Positions 42,154-50,967 of a DNA stretch of 64,000 nt are shown here, in pieces; position 1 is the stretch's first letter, and each line of letters starts with the position of its first letter. Made by a program: the position numbers and the translations under genes. This stretch comes from an uncultured Paracoccaceae bacterium (GTDB lineage Bacteria; Pseudomonadota; Alphaproteobacteria; Rhodobacterales; Rhodobacteraceae). Under the pieces are notes generated by a model. That model had not been told where the DNA came from, did not search any database, and saw only the letters and a list, made by a program, of their open reading frames with translations. The stretch lies in assembly GCA_947492475.1 (NCBI GenBank), contig CANLNM010000006.1, forward strand, positions 159,408-223,407. The letters run 5' to 3'.

Positions 42154-43548
42154 ATGTTCAGATCCCCCGGAATTCGTTTCTTTGTCGTTGGCGTGCTTGC
42201 CTTTCTGATGTTCATCCCGCTGATTATGGTGACAGAGACAATCCAATCCCGCAGAGGATATTCCGAATCCACCATCACCTCAGTTGGCCGAGAATGGGGC
42301 GGTGTGCAGCTGATCCGGGGACCGCAATTGGTGATCCCTGTCGAAGGTTGGGTCACGCGAAATGTCAGACAGGATATCGTCAACAGCGATGGCGAAACCG
42401 AATCGGTCATGCGTGAAATTCGCGAAATCGCCATCAAAGAACCGGTATTTGTGTTGCCCGATCAGCTGACGATTGATGTGAACACCACCAGCCAAGAACG
42501 CAGACGTGGGATCTTTGTGGCGCCGGTCTATTCCGCCTTGGCAGAAATTGATTTTACATTTGATCCGTCAAAGGCCGAACCGGCATTGTCAGACGGGGAT
42601 CGGCTTTTGTGGGACCGCGCCTATGTTGAGGTGGGATTGCAATCAAATGCCGCGTTGCGGGGGGGAACGCAGTTGCAAATCGATGACACGCTGGTTGCGC
42701 TGGATCCGATGACTTCTGATCAGGGCATTTTTGGTGCGGTCGGCGATCCAAGAGAACACGCCGCCTACAAGTTGAATTTGGTGTTTAATGGTGCGCAAAA
42801 CCTGCGGGTGACCCCGGTTGGATTGCGCAATCAAGTGAACATCCAGAGCGATTGGCCGCATCCCAGCTTCTTTGGAGAGTTTTTGCCAATTGAAACAGAC
42901 ATTTCAGACGCCGGGTTCGCGGCGCATTGGGATATTCCGCATCTGGCGCGAAATCTGCCAAATGTGGCGCGACATTCGCAATTACAGAATACGGCGCATT
43001 TCGCGTTTGGGGTGAAATTCTATCAACCCAATGATTTTTATCAAAAGGCCTATCGTGTCGCCAATTACGGTATTTTGTTCATCGGTTTGACGTTTCTGAC
43101 GATCCTTTTGATCGAAGATCGTAAAAACCGGCCGACGCATCCGGTGCAGTATCTGCTGATGGGATTGGTTCAGGCATTATTTGCATTGTTGATGGTCGCA
43201 TATGCTGAACATTTAGGGTTCAATCTGGCCTATATGATAGCCAGCGCTGCAACCATTGGGCTGTTGGTTTTATACGCATTTGTTGGGCTGAAGGCGGGCA
43301 AACGATCACTGGTCATTGGGGCGTTGTTGGTTGTGCTTTATTCAGTTTTGTATCTGATTTTGCGCAGCGAAGATTACGCCTTGATCGCTGGGTCTTCGTT
43401 GGTGTTCGTGGCTTTGGCGGTGACAATGCTTGCCACGCGGAACGAAGAATGGTTCGGTTCCCCCAAAGAAGGTTTCTGGAAACCAAGCGGTTCAAAGAAA
43501 CAGGGCAAACAACAGCTGGCGGACCAAGCAGATGGCGCAACAGAATGA
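42154..43548 (+). CDS. creD: Inner membrane protein CreD
   Basis: A 464-residue membrane protein of the CreD family, with one N-terminal helix (FFVVGVLAFLMFIPLIMV), a long periplasmic domain (about 40-300) and a C-terminal cluster of five or six helices (from about residue 305). Family landmarks are QSRRGYSESTITSVGREWGG, FAFGVKFYQPNDFYQKAYRVANYGILFIGLTFLT and HPVQYLLMGLVQALFALLMVA. In E. coli CreD is in the CreBC regulon and affects envelope integrity and colicin tolerance; no creBC is seen here. It overlaps the following gene by 17 nt. Confidence 0.9.
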   Translation: MFRSPGIRFFVVGVLAFLMFIPLIMVTETIQSRRGYSESTITSVGREWGGVQLIRGPQLVIPVEGWVTRNVRQDIVNSDGETESVMREIREIAIKEPVFVLPDQLTIDVNTTSQERRRGIFVAPVYSALAEIDFTFDPSKAEPALSDGDRLLWDRAYVEVGLQSNAALRGGTQLQIDDTLVALDPMTSDQGIFGAVGDPREHAAYKLNLVFNGAQNLRVTPVGLRNQVNIQSDWPHPSFFGEFLPIETDISDAGFAAHWDIPHLARNLPNVARHSQLQNTAHFAFGVKFYQPNDFYQKAYRVANYGILFIGLTFLTILLIEDRKNRPTHPVQYLLMGLVQALFALLMVAYAEHLGFNLAYMIASAATIGLLVLYAFVGLKAGKRSLVIGALLVVLYSVLYLILRSEDYALIAGSSLVFVALAVTMLATRNEEWFGSPKEGFWKPSGSKKQGKQQLADQADGATE

Positions 43549-44383
43549 ACCAAAGGACGCAAAAGACCGACGCGGGGTAAAGCCTGTTATCTGCTATCCG
43601 ACAGACACGTTACCGGTGCCAAATATGGCGTTGTATCGCCAGGCCCGGTTACATGCGAAATTGGTGGATGAGATAGAAATTGCGCCTCGCCAAGCTGCGG
43701 CCATTCATGTGCCGGCGGGACATTTCCATAGAACGCTCAGCGTGAATGGACCGCAGGTTGGGGATTTGAACCTGTTTAATGCCAACAATTTGTCCGAAAG
43801 GTTTTATTCGGGAAAAACCCGTGCATTGCATGGCAGCCACGTGACCACCGGGGATCAATTATGGTCAAATTTCCCGACTTTGCGGCCGATGGCAACCCTG
43901 ACGGATGACACGTTGAACTGGTATGGAATCGACGAATTCGGGGGCTCTGTTCATGACGTGATCGGAACGCGCTGTGATCCATATACGGGCCGATTGTTAG
44001 GGGCCGGGGATTATCATCATTGCTGTCATTCCAATCTGACGCGCGCCTTGGCGGATCATTTGAACATCGCCCTATCAGAAGCAGAGCCGCATATTCATGA
44101 TGTGTTGAATGTGTTCATGTGCACGGGGTTTACACGCGAAACAGGGCAATATTTCATGAAGGCAAGTCCGGTGCGGCCGGGCGATTATTTGGAAATGTTT
44201 GCTGAAATCGATTTGCTAGCGGTTCAAAGCGCCTGTCCCGGCGGGGATTGCGGGTCAGAACATACAAGTGATGCAACCCCTTGTTACCCATTGGTTATGC
44301 AGATTTTCAAACCCGCTGAGGGTGCATTGGATGGCTGGGTCCCGCCAAAGCCAAACGCCTATAGCGGGTCCCATGGGCGCTAA
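43532..44383 (+). CDS. DUF1989 / urea-carboxylase-associated family protein
   Basis: A 283-residue protein with the DUF1989 pattern: APRQAAAIHVPAGHF, GDLNLFNANNLSERF, LHGSHVTTGDQLWSNFPTLRPMATLTDDT, GTRCDPYTGRLLGAGDYHHCCHSNL and the Cys-rich CPGGDCGSEH. Relatives are encoded with urea carboxylase or glycine-cleavage-like proteins; no such neighbour is here, so the role is uncertain. The ATG at 43532 lies inside the end of creD, arguing for coupling. Confidence 0.8.
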   Translation: MAQQNEPKDAKDRRGVKPVICYPTDTLPVPNMALYRQARLHAKLVDEIEIAPRQAAAIHVPAGHFHRTLSVNGPQVGDLNLFNANNLSERFYSGKTRALHGSHVTTGDQLWSNFPTLRPMATLTDDTLNWYGIDEFGGSVHDVIGTRCDPYTGRLLGAGDYHHCCHSNLTRALADHLNIALSEAEPHIHDVLNVFMCTGFTRETGQYFMKASPVRPGDYLEMFAEIDLLAVQSACPGGDCGSEHTSDATPCYPLVMQIFKPAEGALDGWVPPKPNAYSGSHGR

Positions 44384-44408
44384 AAAGGGGGCGATAAACC
44401 CCCTTTTT
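44382..44408. terminator. Bidirectional terminator between the DUF1989 and deoD genes
   Basis: Perfect stem AAAAAGGGGG with CCCCCTTTTT around CGATAAA. U-tracts would form in both directions, between the convergent genes ending at 44383 and 44412. Confidence 0.88.
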
Positions 44409-44411
44409 GAC

Positions 44412-45116
44412 TTATGCAAACGCAGCCTCTAGGGCGATTTCAATCATGTCGCCAAAACTGCGTTCTCGATCCTCAGAAGGCAACGCTTCACCGGTTTTCA
44501 GATGGTCACTCACGGTCAGGATGGCCAGTGCACGACGTCCATAACGGGCCGCGAGGTTGTACAATTCCGCCGCTTCCATTTCGACGCCCAGAATTCCGTG
44601 GCGTTCCATCTGTTCGTTTAGATCCGGACGTTCGTCATAAAACACATCGGACGAATAAATACCGCCTACGTGAACCCCGGTGGATTTTTGCCCGGCTGCC
44701 TTTACGGCGGCTTGCAGCAGGCTCCAATCAGCGCAGGGGGCAAATTGAAACTCTTTGAAAATCCCACGTGACGGGGTGGAAACGCTGGATGCGGTCATCG
44801 CCAAAATGACGTCCCGGATTTGAACGTGATCTTGCATGCCGCCACAGGATCCAACCCGGATCAACGTTTGCACGTCATAGTCACGGATCAGTTCATTGGC
44901 ATAAATGGACAGGCTTGGCATGCCCATTCCGGACCCGTGGATCGTGACACGATTGCCATTCCACGTCCCGGTAAAGCCCAGCATGCCGCGGACTTCGTTA
45001 ACGAGGGTGACATCGTCCAAAAACTTTTCCGCGGCCCATTTAGCGCGATAAGGATCGCCGGGAAGCAGAACAGTTTCAGCGATATCGCCAGGCTTTGCGC
45101 CGATGTGAACAGTCAT
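44412..45116 (-). CDS. deoD: Purine nucleoside phosphorylase, hexameric (DeoD) type
   Basis: A 234-residue enzyme cleaving purine nucleosides with phosphate. DeoD landmarks are [83 protein letters not shown] and ILTVSDHL (catalytic Asp). It is followed by a bidirectional terminator. A second, trimeric-type purine nucleoside phosphorylase is encoded at 56570. Confidence 0.94.
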   Translation of the reverse strand: MTVHIGAKPGDIAETVLLPGDPYRAKWAAEKFLDDVTLVNEVRGMLGFTGTWNGNRVTIHGSGMGMPSLSIYANELIRDYDVQTLIRVGSCGGMQDHVQIRDVILAMTASSVSTPSRGIFKEFQFAPCADWSLLQAAVKAAGQKSTGVHVGGIYSSDVFYDERPDLNEQMERHGILGVEMEAAELYNLAARYGRRALAILTVSDHLKTGEALPSEDRERSFGDMIEIALEAAFA

Positions 45117-45183
45117 GGAATGCTCCGTTTATCAGAAATATGCGGCAAGGCGATCATGACGATTGCCCCTGCCAAGTCTGATG

Positions 45184-45501
45184 TCAGAGTTCCATGCTTT
45201 CTGCAGAGTTTCCAGATGCCAATGCATCTTTGAACCAAATAGGCTGACGTCCGCGTCCGGTCCACGTTTGGGTTGCGTCTGCTGGGTTGCGGTATTTTGC
45301 AACGCTGGGTGTTTTCGCACGTCTTTTGGGCGCCGTTTGTTGACCGGTTAGATCAGACAGGGAAAACCCATGCGCCTTAGCCGCTTTCTCAGCAGCGATC
45401 AGAGCCGCCTTTTTGTCTTCGTTGGCCAGTTTTTCAAGTTGTTTGTCGATTTTGGCCTTTAGTTTTTCCAACTCTTTGCGAGAAAGTGATCGGATGTCCA
45501 T
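45184..45501 (-). CDS. H-NS family nucleoid protein (HvrA-like)
   Basis: A 105-residue protein: an N-terminal coiled-coil oligomerisation region (LSRKELEKLKAKIDKQLEKLANEDKKAALIAAEKAA) and a C-terminal H-NS DNA-binding core KYRNPADATQTWTGRGRQPIWF. The ATG at 45501 gives the usual start; the frame continues upstream. HvrA of Rhodobacter is of this type and affects light- and nitrogen-regulated genes. The role here is general silencing or regulation. It lies next to ecm but is separated by 143 bp. Confidence 0.85.
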   Translation of the reverse strand: MDIRSLSRKELEKLKAKIDKQLEKLANEDKKAALIAAEKAAKAHGFSLSDLTGQQTAPKRRAKTPSVAKYRNPADATQTWTGRGRQPIWFKDALASGNSAESMEL

Positions 45502-45644
45502 TTTTTGCCTCTTCAATTGATCGTGGCAATACCCATTTGCGAAGACCAGACCCGACACAAGTTTAGATTGAGTGAGACCTTACAAAAAGACAGTGCCGGT
45601 GCACGCTGGCTTGAAGCAATTCTAAACCTATTTCAAAAAAATAG

Positions 45645-47624
45645 CTATTGGGCTGCGATATCTTTTGAATCAACCAAATCCACTATGTCATCCATGATGC
45701 GATTTAGCTCAAAATCTTTGGGGGTATAAACCCGCGCCACGCCCATTTCCCGAAGTTGGGCGGCGTCATCTTCGGGGATGATTCCACCCGCAACCACAGG
45801 CACATGGCCCAGCCCGGCCGCGTCCAGTTTGGAAATCACATCGCGGATCAGTGGCAAATGCGACCCAGACAGAATAGACAACCCAACAACATGCGCTTCG
45901 TCCTGTTGAACGGCGGTGACAATTTCGTCGGGTGTCAGGCGAATGCCTTCGTAGGAAATGTCCATACCGCAATCACGGGCACGCGCCGCGATCTGTTCGG
46001 CGCCATTGGAATGCCCATCAAGCCCGGGTTTGCCGACAAGGAATTTTAACCGACGTCCCAGTTTGTCACTGACCGCATCCACCCGGGCGCGGATGTCATC
46101 CAGACCTTCGGTGCGGTTGGATCTATTGGCCGAGACACCCGTCGGTGCGCGGAATTGCCCGAACACGGCCCGCACGACGTCGGCCCATTCGCCAGTGGTC
46201 ACGCCGGCTTTGGCGCAGGCAATCGACGGCGGCATGACGTTGTCGCCCGATTTGGCGGCCTCTCGTAACGCAGCAAGCGCGGTTTTCACCGCCGCATTAT
46301 CGCGGTTGGATTTCCAATCGTTGAGGCGTTTGATCTGGTCCGCTTCGGCCTTGGGGTCCGCGACCATGATTGCGTCTTCGCCGGATGTCAGGGGGCTTTC
46401 TTCGCCTGTCAGCCATTTGTTGACACCAACAACGATAGTGTCGCCGCTTTCGATGTTGCCAATCCGGGTAGCGTTGGATTCAACCAAGCGGTTTTTCATA
46501 TAGGCAATCGCACCCACAGCGCCGCCCATCGAATCGATCTGGGCCAATTCGGCGCGCGCGCCTTCTTTTAGGGCGTCGACCTTTTTGGTGACAACCGGGT
46601 TGCCATCAAACAAATCACCGTATTCCAACAGGTCGGTTTCATAGGCCAAAATTTGTTGCATACGCAGGGACCATTGCTGATCCCAAGGGCGCGGCAAGCC
46701 GAGGGCTTCGTTCCAAGCCGGCAATTGCACAGCGCGGGCACGGGCGTTTTTGGACAGGGTAACCGCCAATGTTTCCAACAGGATGCGGTAAACATTGTTT
46801 TCGGGCTGCTGTTCGGTCAATCCTAGGCTGTTAACCTGAACCCCATAGCGGAACCGGCGCATTTTGGGGTCCTCGACACCGTACCGTTCCTGACAGATTT
46901 CATCCCACAATTCGACAAAAGCACGCATTTTGCATAGCTCGGTCACAAACCGGATGCCCGCATTCACAAAGAACGAAATCCGGCCCACCATTCCGGGGAA
47001 ATCTTCGGCGGACACTTTGCCTTTCAGGTCATCCAACACGGCCGTTGCCGTGGCCAGCGCAAAGGCCAGCTCTTCTTCTGGTGTCGCGCCGGCCTCTTGC
47101 AAATGGTAGGAACACACGTTCATCGGGTTCCATTTGGGCAGGTTGGCGCGGGTATAGGCGGCCACATCGGTGATCATGCGCAGCGACGGTTTGGGCGGGC
47201 ATATATATGTGCCACGCGACAGGTATTCCTTGATCAGATCGTTTTGAACCGTGCCTTGTAGTTTGCTGACATCCGCGCCCTGTTCTTCGGCGGTGGCAAT
47301 ATAAAGCGACAACAACCAAGGCGCTGTGGCGTTGATCGTCATGGATGTGTTCATCTGTTCCAGCGGGATTTGGTCAAACAACGCCCGCATGTCGCCCATA
47401 TGGCAGACCGGCACGCCAACTTTGCCCACTTCACCGCGGGCCAGTTCGTGGTCCGAATCATATCCCGTCTGCGTGGGCAGATCAAAAGCCACCGACAAAC
47501 CCGTCTGACCCTTGGCCAAATTGCCCCGATACAGCTCATTTGATGCGCTGGCGGTCGAGTGTCCGGCATATGTGCGGAACAACCATGGGCGATCTTTGGG
47601 GCGATCTTGCTGCATCTGCGTCAT
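45645..47624 (-). CDS. ecm: Ethylmalonyl-CoA mutase (coenzyme B12-dependent)
   Basis: A 659-residue mutase converting ethylmalonyl-CoA to methylsuccinyl-CoA in the ethylmalonyl-CoA pathway. It starts close to WLFRTYAGHSTA and has GLSVAFDLPTQTGYDSDHELARGEVGKVGVPV, the Ecm-type substrate region. The C-terminal cobalamin domain has DGHSNG (DxHxxG, about 536-541) and GLSILSGSH. Several in-frame ATGs exist; 47624 has GAGG 6-8 nt upstream. Methylmalonyl-CoA mutase is the main alternative, but single-chain length, pathway neighbours (ccr, mch, mcl2) and the Rhodobacter gene order favour Ecm. Confidence 0.93.
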   Translation of the reverse strand: MTQMQQDRPKDRPWLFRTYAGHSTASASNELYRGNLAKGQTGLSVAFDLPTQTGYDSDHELARGEVGKVGVPVCHMGDMRALFDQIPLEQMNTSMTINATAPWLLSLYIATAEEQGADVSKLQGTVQNDLIKEYLSRGTYICPPKPSLRMITDVAAYTRANLPKWNPMNVCSYHLQEAGATPEEELAFALATATAVLDDLKGKVSAEDFPGMVGRISFFVNAGIRFVTELCKMRAFVELWDEICQERYGVEDPKMRRFRYGVQVNSLGLTEQQPENNVYRILLETLAVTLSKNARARAVQLPAWNEALGLPRPWDQQWSLRMQQILAYETDLLEYGDLFDGNPVVTKKVDALKEGARAELAQIDSMGGAVGAIAYMKNRLVESNATRIGNIESGDTIVVGVNKWLTGEESPLTSGEDAIMVADPKAEADQIKRLNDWKSNRDNAAVKTALAALREAAKSGDNVMPPSIACAKAGVTTGEWADVVRAVFGQFRAPTGVSANRSNRTEGLDDIRARVDAVSDKLGRRLKFLVGKPGLDGHSNGAEQIAARARDCGMDISYEGIRLTPDEIVTAVQQDEAHVVGLSILSGSHLPLIRDVISKLDAAGLGHVPVVAGGIIPEDDAAQLREMGVARVYTPKDFELNRIMDDIVDLVDSKDIAAQ

Positions 47625-47655
47625 TTGGGGCCTCATTTGATGGGTCGCGAAATAA

Positions 47656-47693
47656 TGTTGCTTATCTGCCGTTTTACGGGACATAAAGCAACA
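47656..47693. promoter_or_regulatory. Nested dyad in the ecm/acyltransferase divergent promoter region
   Basis: Outer arms TGTTGCTT (47656-47663) and AAGCAACA (47686-47693), inner arms CCGT/ACGG (47669-47672 and 47676-47679), with a TTT centre. It lies 31 bp upstream of the ecm start and 66 bp from the divergent acyltransferase start. A good candidate operator for ecm; the regulator is unknown. Confidence 0.55.
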
Positions 47694-47759
47694 CTGTCAA
47701 TCGCTGCGTTGCGGCATGATGGGATTTACCACACCAGCAAATCCTGTCACGGTCGCATC

Positions 47760-49139
47760 ATGACGCAGACTATTGCCGTTCCCTTTTGGCTTCTTGCCCT
47801 GATCGTGCTGTTTGCAACAGTCACGTTTGCTTCGCATTTTCTGTTTCCATCCGTGCGCTGGTTTTTCCGGCGTCGCGCGGAACGGGTGATCAAGCGGCTC
47901 AATGCCAAACTGCCCCGCCCGATTGAGCCGTTCAAACTGGCGCGCCGCTATGACATGATTCAGCGGCTGATGTACGATCCAGAGGTCACACAGGCGATTG
48001 TTGATTACGCGCGCAAACACAAAGTGCCGGAAAATGTCGGTTTCGAAAAAGCCCGCCGCTATGCGCGTGAAATTGTACCGGGGTTTTCTGCGACGGCCTA
48101 TTTCACCATCGGCACGCGGTTATCCAAATGGATTGCCCGGTCGATGTACCGCATTCGGCTGGGTGAATTCGACCGGGCGCAATTTCAGGCATTGAACAAA
48201 GACGCGACACTGGTCTTTGTGATCAACCACCGATCCAACATGGATTATGTGCTGGTGACCTATTTGGTAAGCCGCGCGTCGGCGCTGTCTTATGCGGTGG
48301 GGGAATGGGCGCGGGTTTGGCCGTTGTCACCCATGATCCGATCGATGGGCGCTTACTTTATTTCCCGTAAATCTCGCGGGGCGCTGTATCGCAAAGTATT
48401 GGCCCGCTACGTACAAATGGCCACCGAAGGCGGCGTGACCCAGGCCCTGTTCCCTGAAGGCGGGCTGAGTTTGGACGGTGAATTGGCCCGACCCAAGCTG
48501 GGATTGTTGAACTACATTATATCGGATTTTGATGCGGCCGAACGCGAAGTGGTGTTTGTGCCGGTCGCGTTAAACTATGATCACGTCCTAGAGGATCGCA
48601 TCCTGATCGACGCCAAAAAGGCAGGCGGGCGGCATTTTCATGCACCGTTCTGGTCAACGCTGCGATCGATCAGCGCCTATTTGTTGACGATATTTACCCG
48701 ACGGTTTCGCCGATTTGGCACCGCAACCGTCAGTTTCGGCAAGCCATTAACGTTGTCTGAATGTGTGGCGGCTAACTCTGGCGATGTGACTGAAATTGTC
48801 GGCAAGGCCATGATGGACCGGATCGCGCATTCGATGCCGGTTTTGGCGGTGCCATTGGTGGCGCGCGCAATTCTATCGGGCCATCGCGGCCCTCAGATCA
48901 AAGAGGCGCTGGCCAGCGATTTGGTGCAACTGGCCTCTTCTGGGGCGACCTTACCCCGCCGAGATGCGGCCGCTTTGACCAAAGATGCGCTTACGCTGTT
49001 AAAGCGGCGCGATTTGGTTTCAGCGGATGGGACGCCCGCCGATGACGCTGAACCGGTGTTGCAGTTTTACGCAGGATCGATTGCGCATCATTACAAATCA
49101 ACGCCGCAAGGCAGCGAATATTCTGCGTTGGCGAAGTAA
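47760..49139 (+). CDS. Glycerol-3-phosphate acyltransferase-like membrane protein (PlsB/PlsC superfamily)
   Basis: A 459-residue protein with an N-terminal transmembrane helix (WLLALIVLFATVTFASHFLF). The acyltransferase domain has the HX4D motif NHRSNMDYVLV (about 155-165), the FPEGG motif (FPEGGLSLDGELARPKLGLLN) and a PVALNYD segment. These are features of long PlsB-like acyltransferases that start phospholipid synthesis. The ATG at 47760 gives the expected helix at the N-terminus. It is divergent from ecm and upstream of ccr. Confidence 0.85.
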   Translation: MTQTIAVPFWLLALIVLFATVTFASHFLFPSVRWFFRRRAERVIKRLNAKLPRPIEPFKLARRYDMIQRLMYDPEVTQAIVDYARKHKVPENVGFEKARRYAREIVPGFSATAYFTIGTRLSKWIARSMYRIRLGEFDRAQFQALNKDATLVFVINHRSNMDYVLVTYLVSRASALSYAVGEWARVWPLSPMIRSMGAYFISRKSRGALYRKVLARYVQMATEGGVTQALFPEGGLSLDGELARPKLGLLNYIISDFDAAEREVVFVPVALNYDHVLEDRILIDAKKAGGRHFHAPFWSTLRSISAYLLTIFTRRFRRFGTATVSFGKPLTLSECVAANSGDVTEIVGKAMMDRIAHSMPVLAVPLVARAILSGHRGPQIKEALASDLVQLASSGATLPRRDAAALTKDALTLLKRRDLVSADGTPADDAEPVLQFYAGSIAHHYKSTPQGSEYSALAK

Positions 49140-49258
49140 TAAAATTACAATCAATGGCTAATTGTGGTTGCAATGTTGCGAGGTGAAGTCTAATTCAAGG
49201 GTCAGACCCGCCCCGATTCTGCGGTGCGGCAGTGAAATGATCCTTGATGGAGGCACCC

Positions 49259-50548
49259 ATGGCCCTTGACGAGACCCAAACAACCGCCACGTATGACGCG
49301 CCCAAAAAAGACCTGTATGAAGTGGGTGAAATGCCCCCAATGGGTCATGTTCCTGCGCAAATGTATGCGTGGACAATTCGCCGTGAGCGTCATGGTGAAC
49401 CGGAAAAAAGCTTTAAGGTTGAGGTGGTTGACACCCCGAAACTGGACGCCCACGAGGTTCTGGTTTTGGTGATGTCTGCGGGCGTGAATTATAATGGAGT
49501 TTGGGCCGGTCTTGGCACGCCTATTTCGCCATTTGACGGTCATGGCGCTGACTACCATATCGCGGGCTCCGATGCGTCCGGCATCATTTGGGCCATCGGC
49601 GAAAAGGTGAAAAACTGGAAAGTGGGCGACGAAGTTGTCATTCATTGTAATCAGGATGACGGCGACGACGAAGAATGTAACGGCGGCGATCCAATGTATT
49701 CACCCAGCCAGCGGATTTGGGGCTATGAAACGCCGGACGGGTCATTTGCGCAGTTCACAAATGTGCAGGCTCAGCAATTGTTGCGCCGCCCCAAGCATCA
49801 GACTTGGGAAGAAAGCGCCTGTTACACACTGACATTGGCAACCGCATACCGGATGTTGTTTGGTCACCCTCCGCATGAGCTGAAACCGGGCATGAACGTG
49901 CTGGTTTGGGGCGCATCGGGTGGTCTGGGCACATATGCGATCCAATTGATCAAAGCCGCGGGCGCCAATGCAATCGGCGTGATCAGTGACGAAAGCAAAC
50001 GTGACTTTGTAATGGGGCTGGGCGCCAAGGGCGTGATCAACCGCAAAGATTTTACCTGTTGGGGCCAATTGCCGACCGTGAACACGCCGGAATACAACAC
50101 ATGGTTCAAAGAAGCCCGCCGTTTTGGCAAGGCGATCTGGGACATCACCGGCAAAGGCAACAATGTTGACATCGTGTTTGAACATCCCGGCGAAAGCACA
50201 TTCCCGGTGTCAAACCTGGTCTGTAAAAAGGGCGGCATGGTTGTGATTTGTGCTGGGACAACCGGCTACAACCTGACCTTTGACGTGCGCTATACTTGGA
50301 TGCACCAAAAACGCCTGCAGGGGTCGCACTTTGCGCATCTAAAGCAAGCCGCCGCCGCCAACCAGATGATGATTGAACGTCGTATCGAGCCGTTCCTGTC
50401 GGAAACGTTCACGTGGGATGAAATCCCCGCGGCCCACACGAAGATGTACAAAAATGAGCATCTGCCGGGCAACATGTCGGTTCTGGTTCAAGCCCCGAAA
50501 ACCGGGCTGCGCACTTTGGAAGAAGTGGTCGCCGAATCACAGTCCTAA
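49259..50548 (+). CDS. ccr: Crotonyl-CoA carboxylase/reductase
   Basis: A 429-residue medium-chain reductase that uses NADPH and CO2 to convert crotonyl-CoA to (2S)-ethylmalonyl-CoA, the key step of the ethylmalonyl-CoA pathway. Landmarks are MPPMGHVPAQMYAWTIRRERHG near the N-terminus, the nucleotide site VLVWGASGGLGTYAIQLIKAAGA and GSHFAHLKQAAAANQM towards the end. The ATG at 49259 has GGAGG with a 5-nt spacer; an ATG 15 nt earlier is in frame but poorly placed. Followed by a strong terminator at 50582-50611. Confidence 0.96.
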   Translation: MALDETQTTATYDAPKKDLYEVGEMPPMGHVPAQMYAWTIRRERHGEPEKSFKVEVVDTPKLDAHEVLVLVMSAGVNYNGVWAGLGTPISPFDGHGADYHIAGSDASGIIWAIGEKVKNWKVGDEVVIHCNQDDGDDEECNGGDPMYSPSQRIWGYETPDGSFAQFTNVQAQQLLRRPKHQTWEESACYTLTLATAYRMLFGHPPHELKPGMNVLVWGASGGLGTYAIQLIKAAGANAIGVISDESKRDFVMGLGAKGVINRKDFTCWGQLPTVNTPEYNTWFKEARRFGKAIWDITGKGNNVDIVFEHPGESTFPVSNLVCKKGGMVVICAGTTGYNLTFDVRYTWMHQKRLQGSHFAHLKQAAAANQMMIERRIEPFLSETFTWDEIPAAHTKMYKNEHLPGNMSVLVQAPKTGLRTLEEVVAESQS

Positions 50549-50581
50549 ATTGGGCCCTCAACGGCCCCTTAGAACAGAGCG

Positions 50582-50611
50582 GGGAGCGGCCAAAAGGCGG
50601 CTCCCTTTTTT
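50582..50611 (+). terminator. Terminator of ccr
   Basis: Stem GGGAGCGGCC with GGCGGCTCCC (9 of 10 pairs) around AAAA, then TTTTTT. It lies 34 nt after the ccr stop. Confidence 0.87.
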
Positions 50612-50714
50612 CGTGCCGAATGGTTTCAGTAGGTTATCTGCACTCACCCCCGCTATTTTTGGGGGGATAGAATTCGCGAATATTTTAATGAATCGGGTCG
50701 TGATAGATTAGATG

Positions 50715-50730
50715 TTAAGACTTCGTTAAC
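50715..50730. promoter_or_regulatory. CtrA-type site TTAA-N7-TTAAC upstream of the luxR genes
   Basis: TTAA at 50715-50718, seven bases, TTAAC at 50726-50730. This matches the known CtrA consensus TTAA-N7-TTAAC exactly. It is 22 bp before the first gene of the quorum-sensing locus. CtrA and quorum sensing are linked in some Rhodobacteraceae (Dinoroseobacter). A palindrome ATTCGCGAAT lies nearby at 50672-50681. Confidence 0.55.
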
Positions 50731-50751
50731 CCTTCAGAAAGAGAGTGGCCT

Positions 50752-50967
50752 ATGGGACATGACTGGATACTCGACGTTCTTGCCGATTTGAAGTGTTTTG
50801 CCGACCAAAATGGATTGCCGCTGTTGGCGTCTCAATTGGATGACACAAAACTCGTCGCACTGGCTGAGATAGCCTCGGGTACCGATGGGGCACCGTTAGC
50901 GGTGTGTGGCGATAGTGCGAAGACTGGATACATTTCTGGAGGAGTTGGATCAAGCCGAAGGGCTTGA
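50752..50967 (+). CDS. Small protein preceding and overlapping the LuxR gene
   Basis: A 71-residue protein, MGHDWILDVLADLKCFADQNGLPLL..., with an acidic helix-rich N-terminal part (DVLADLKCFADQNGLPLLASQLDDTKLVALAEI) and a low-complexity Gly/Ser C-terminus. I recall similar short genes next to LuxR genes in Rhodobacteraceae, but the function is not established. A purine-rich AAAGAGAG lies about 6 nt before the ATG. It overlaps the luxR frame by 62 nt in a different reading frame, so coupling is possible. Confidence 0.55.
   Translation: MGHDWILDVLADLKCFADQNGLPLLASQLDDTKLVALAEIASGTDGAPLAVCGDSAKTGYISGGVGSSRRA

Noticed and set aside
45611..45626. TTGAAGCAATTCTAAA as a second ICE box
   Set aside because: The arms are uneven and the centre is 4 nt, so it departs from TTTAGAA-N3-TTCTAAA at several positions.
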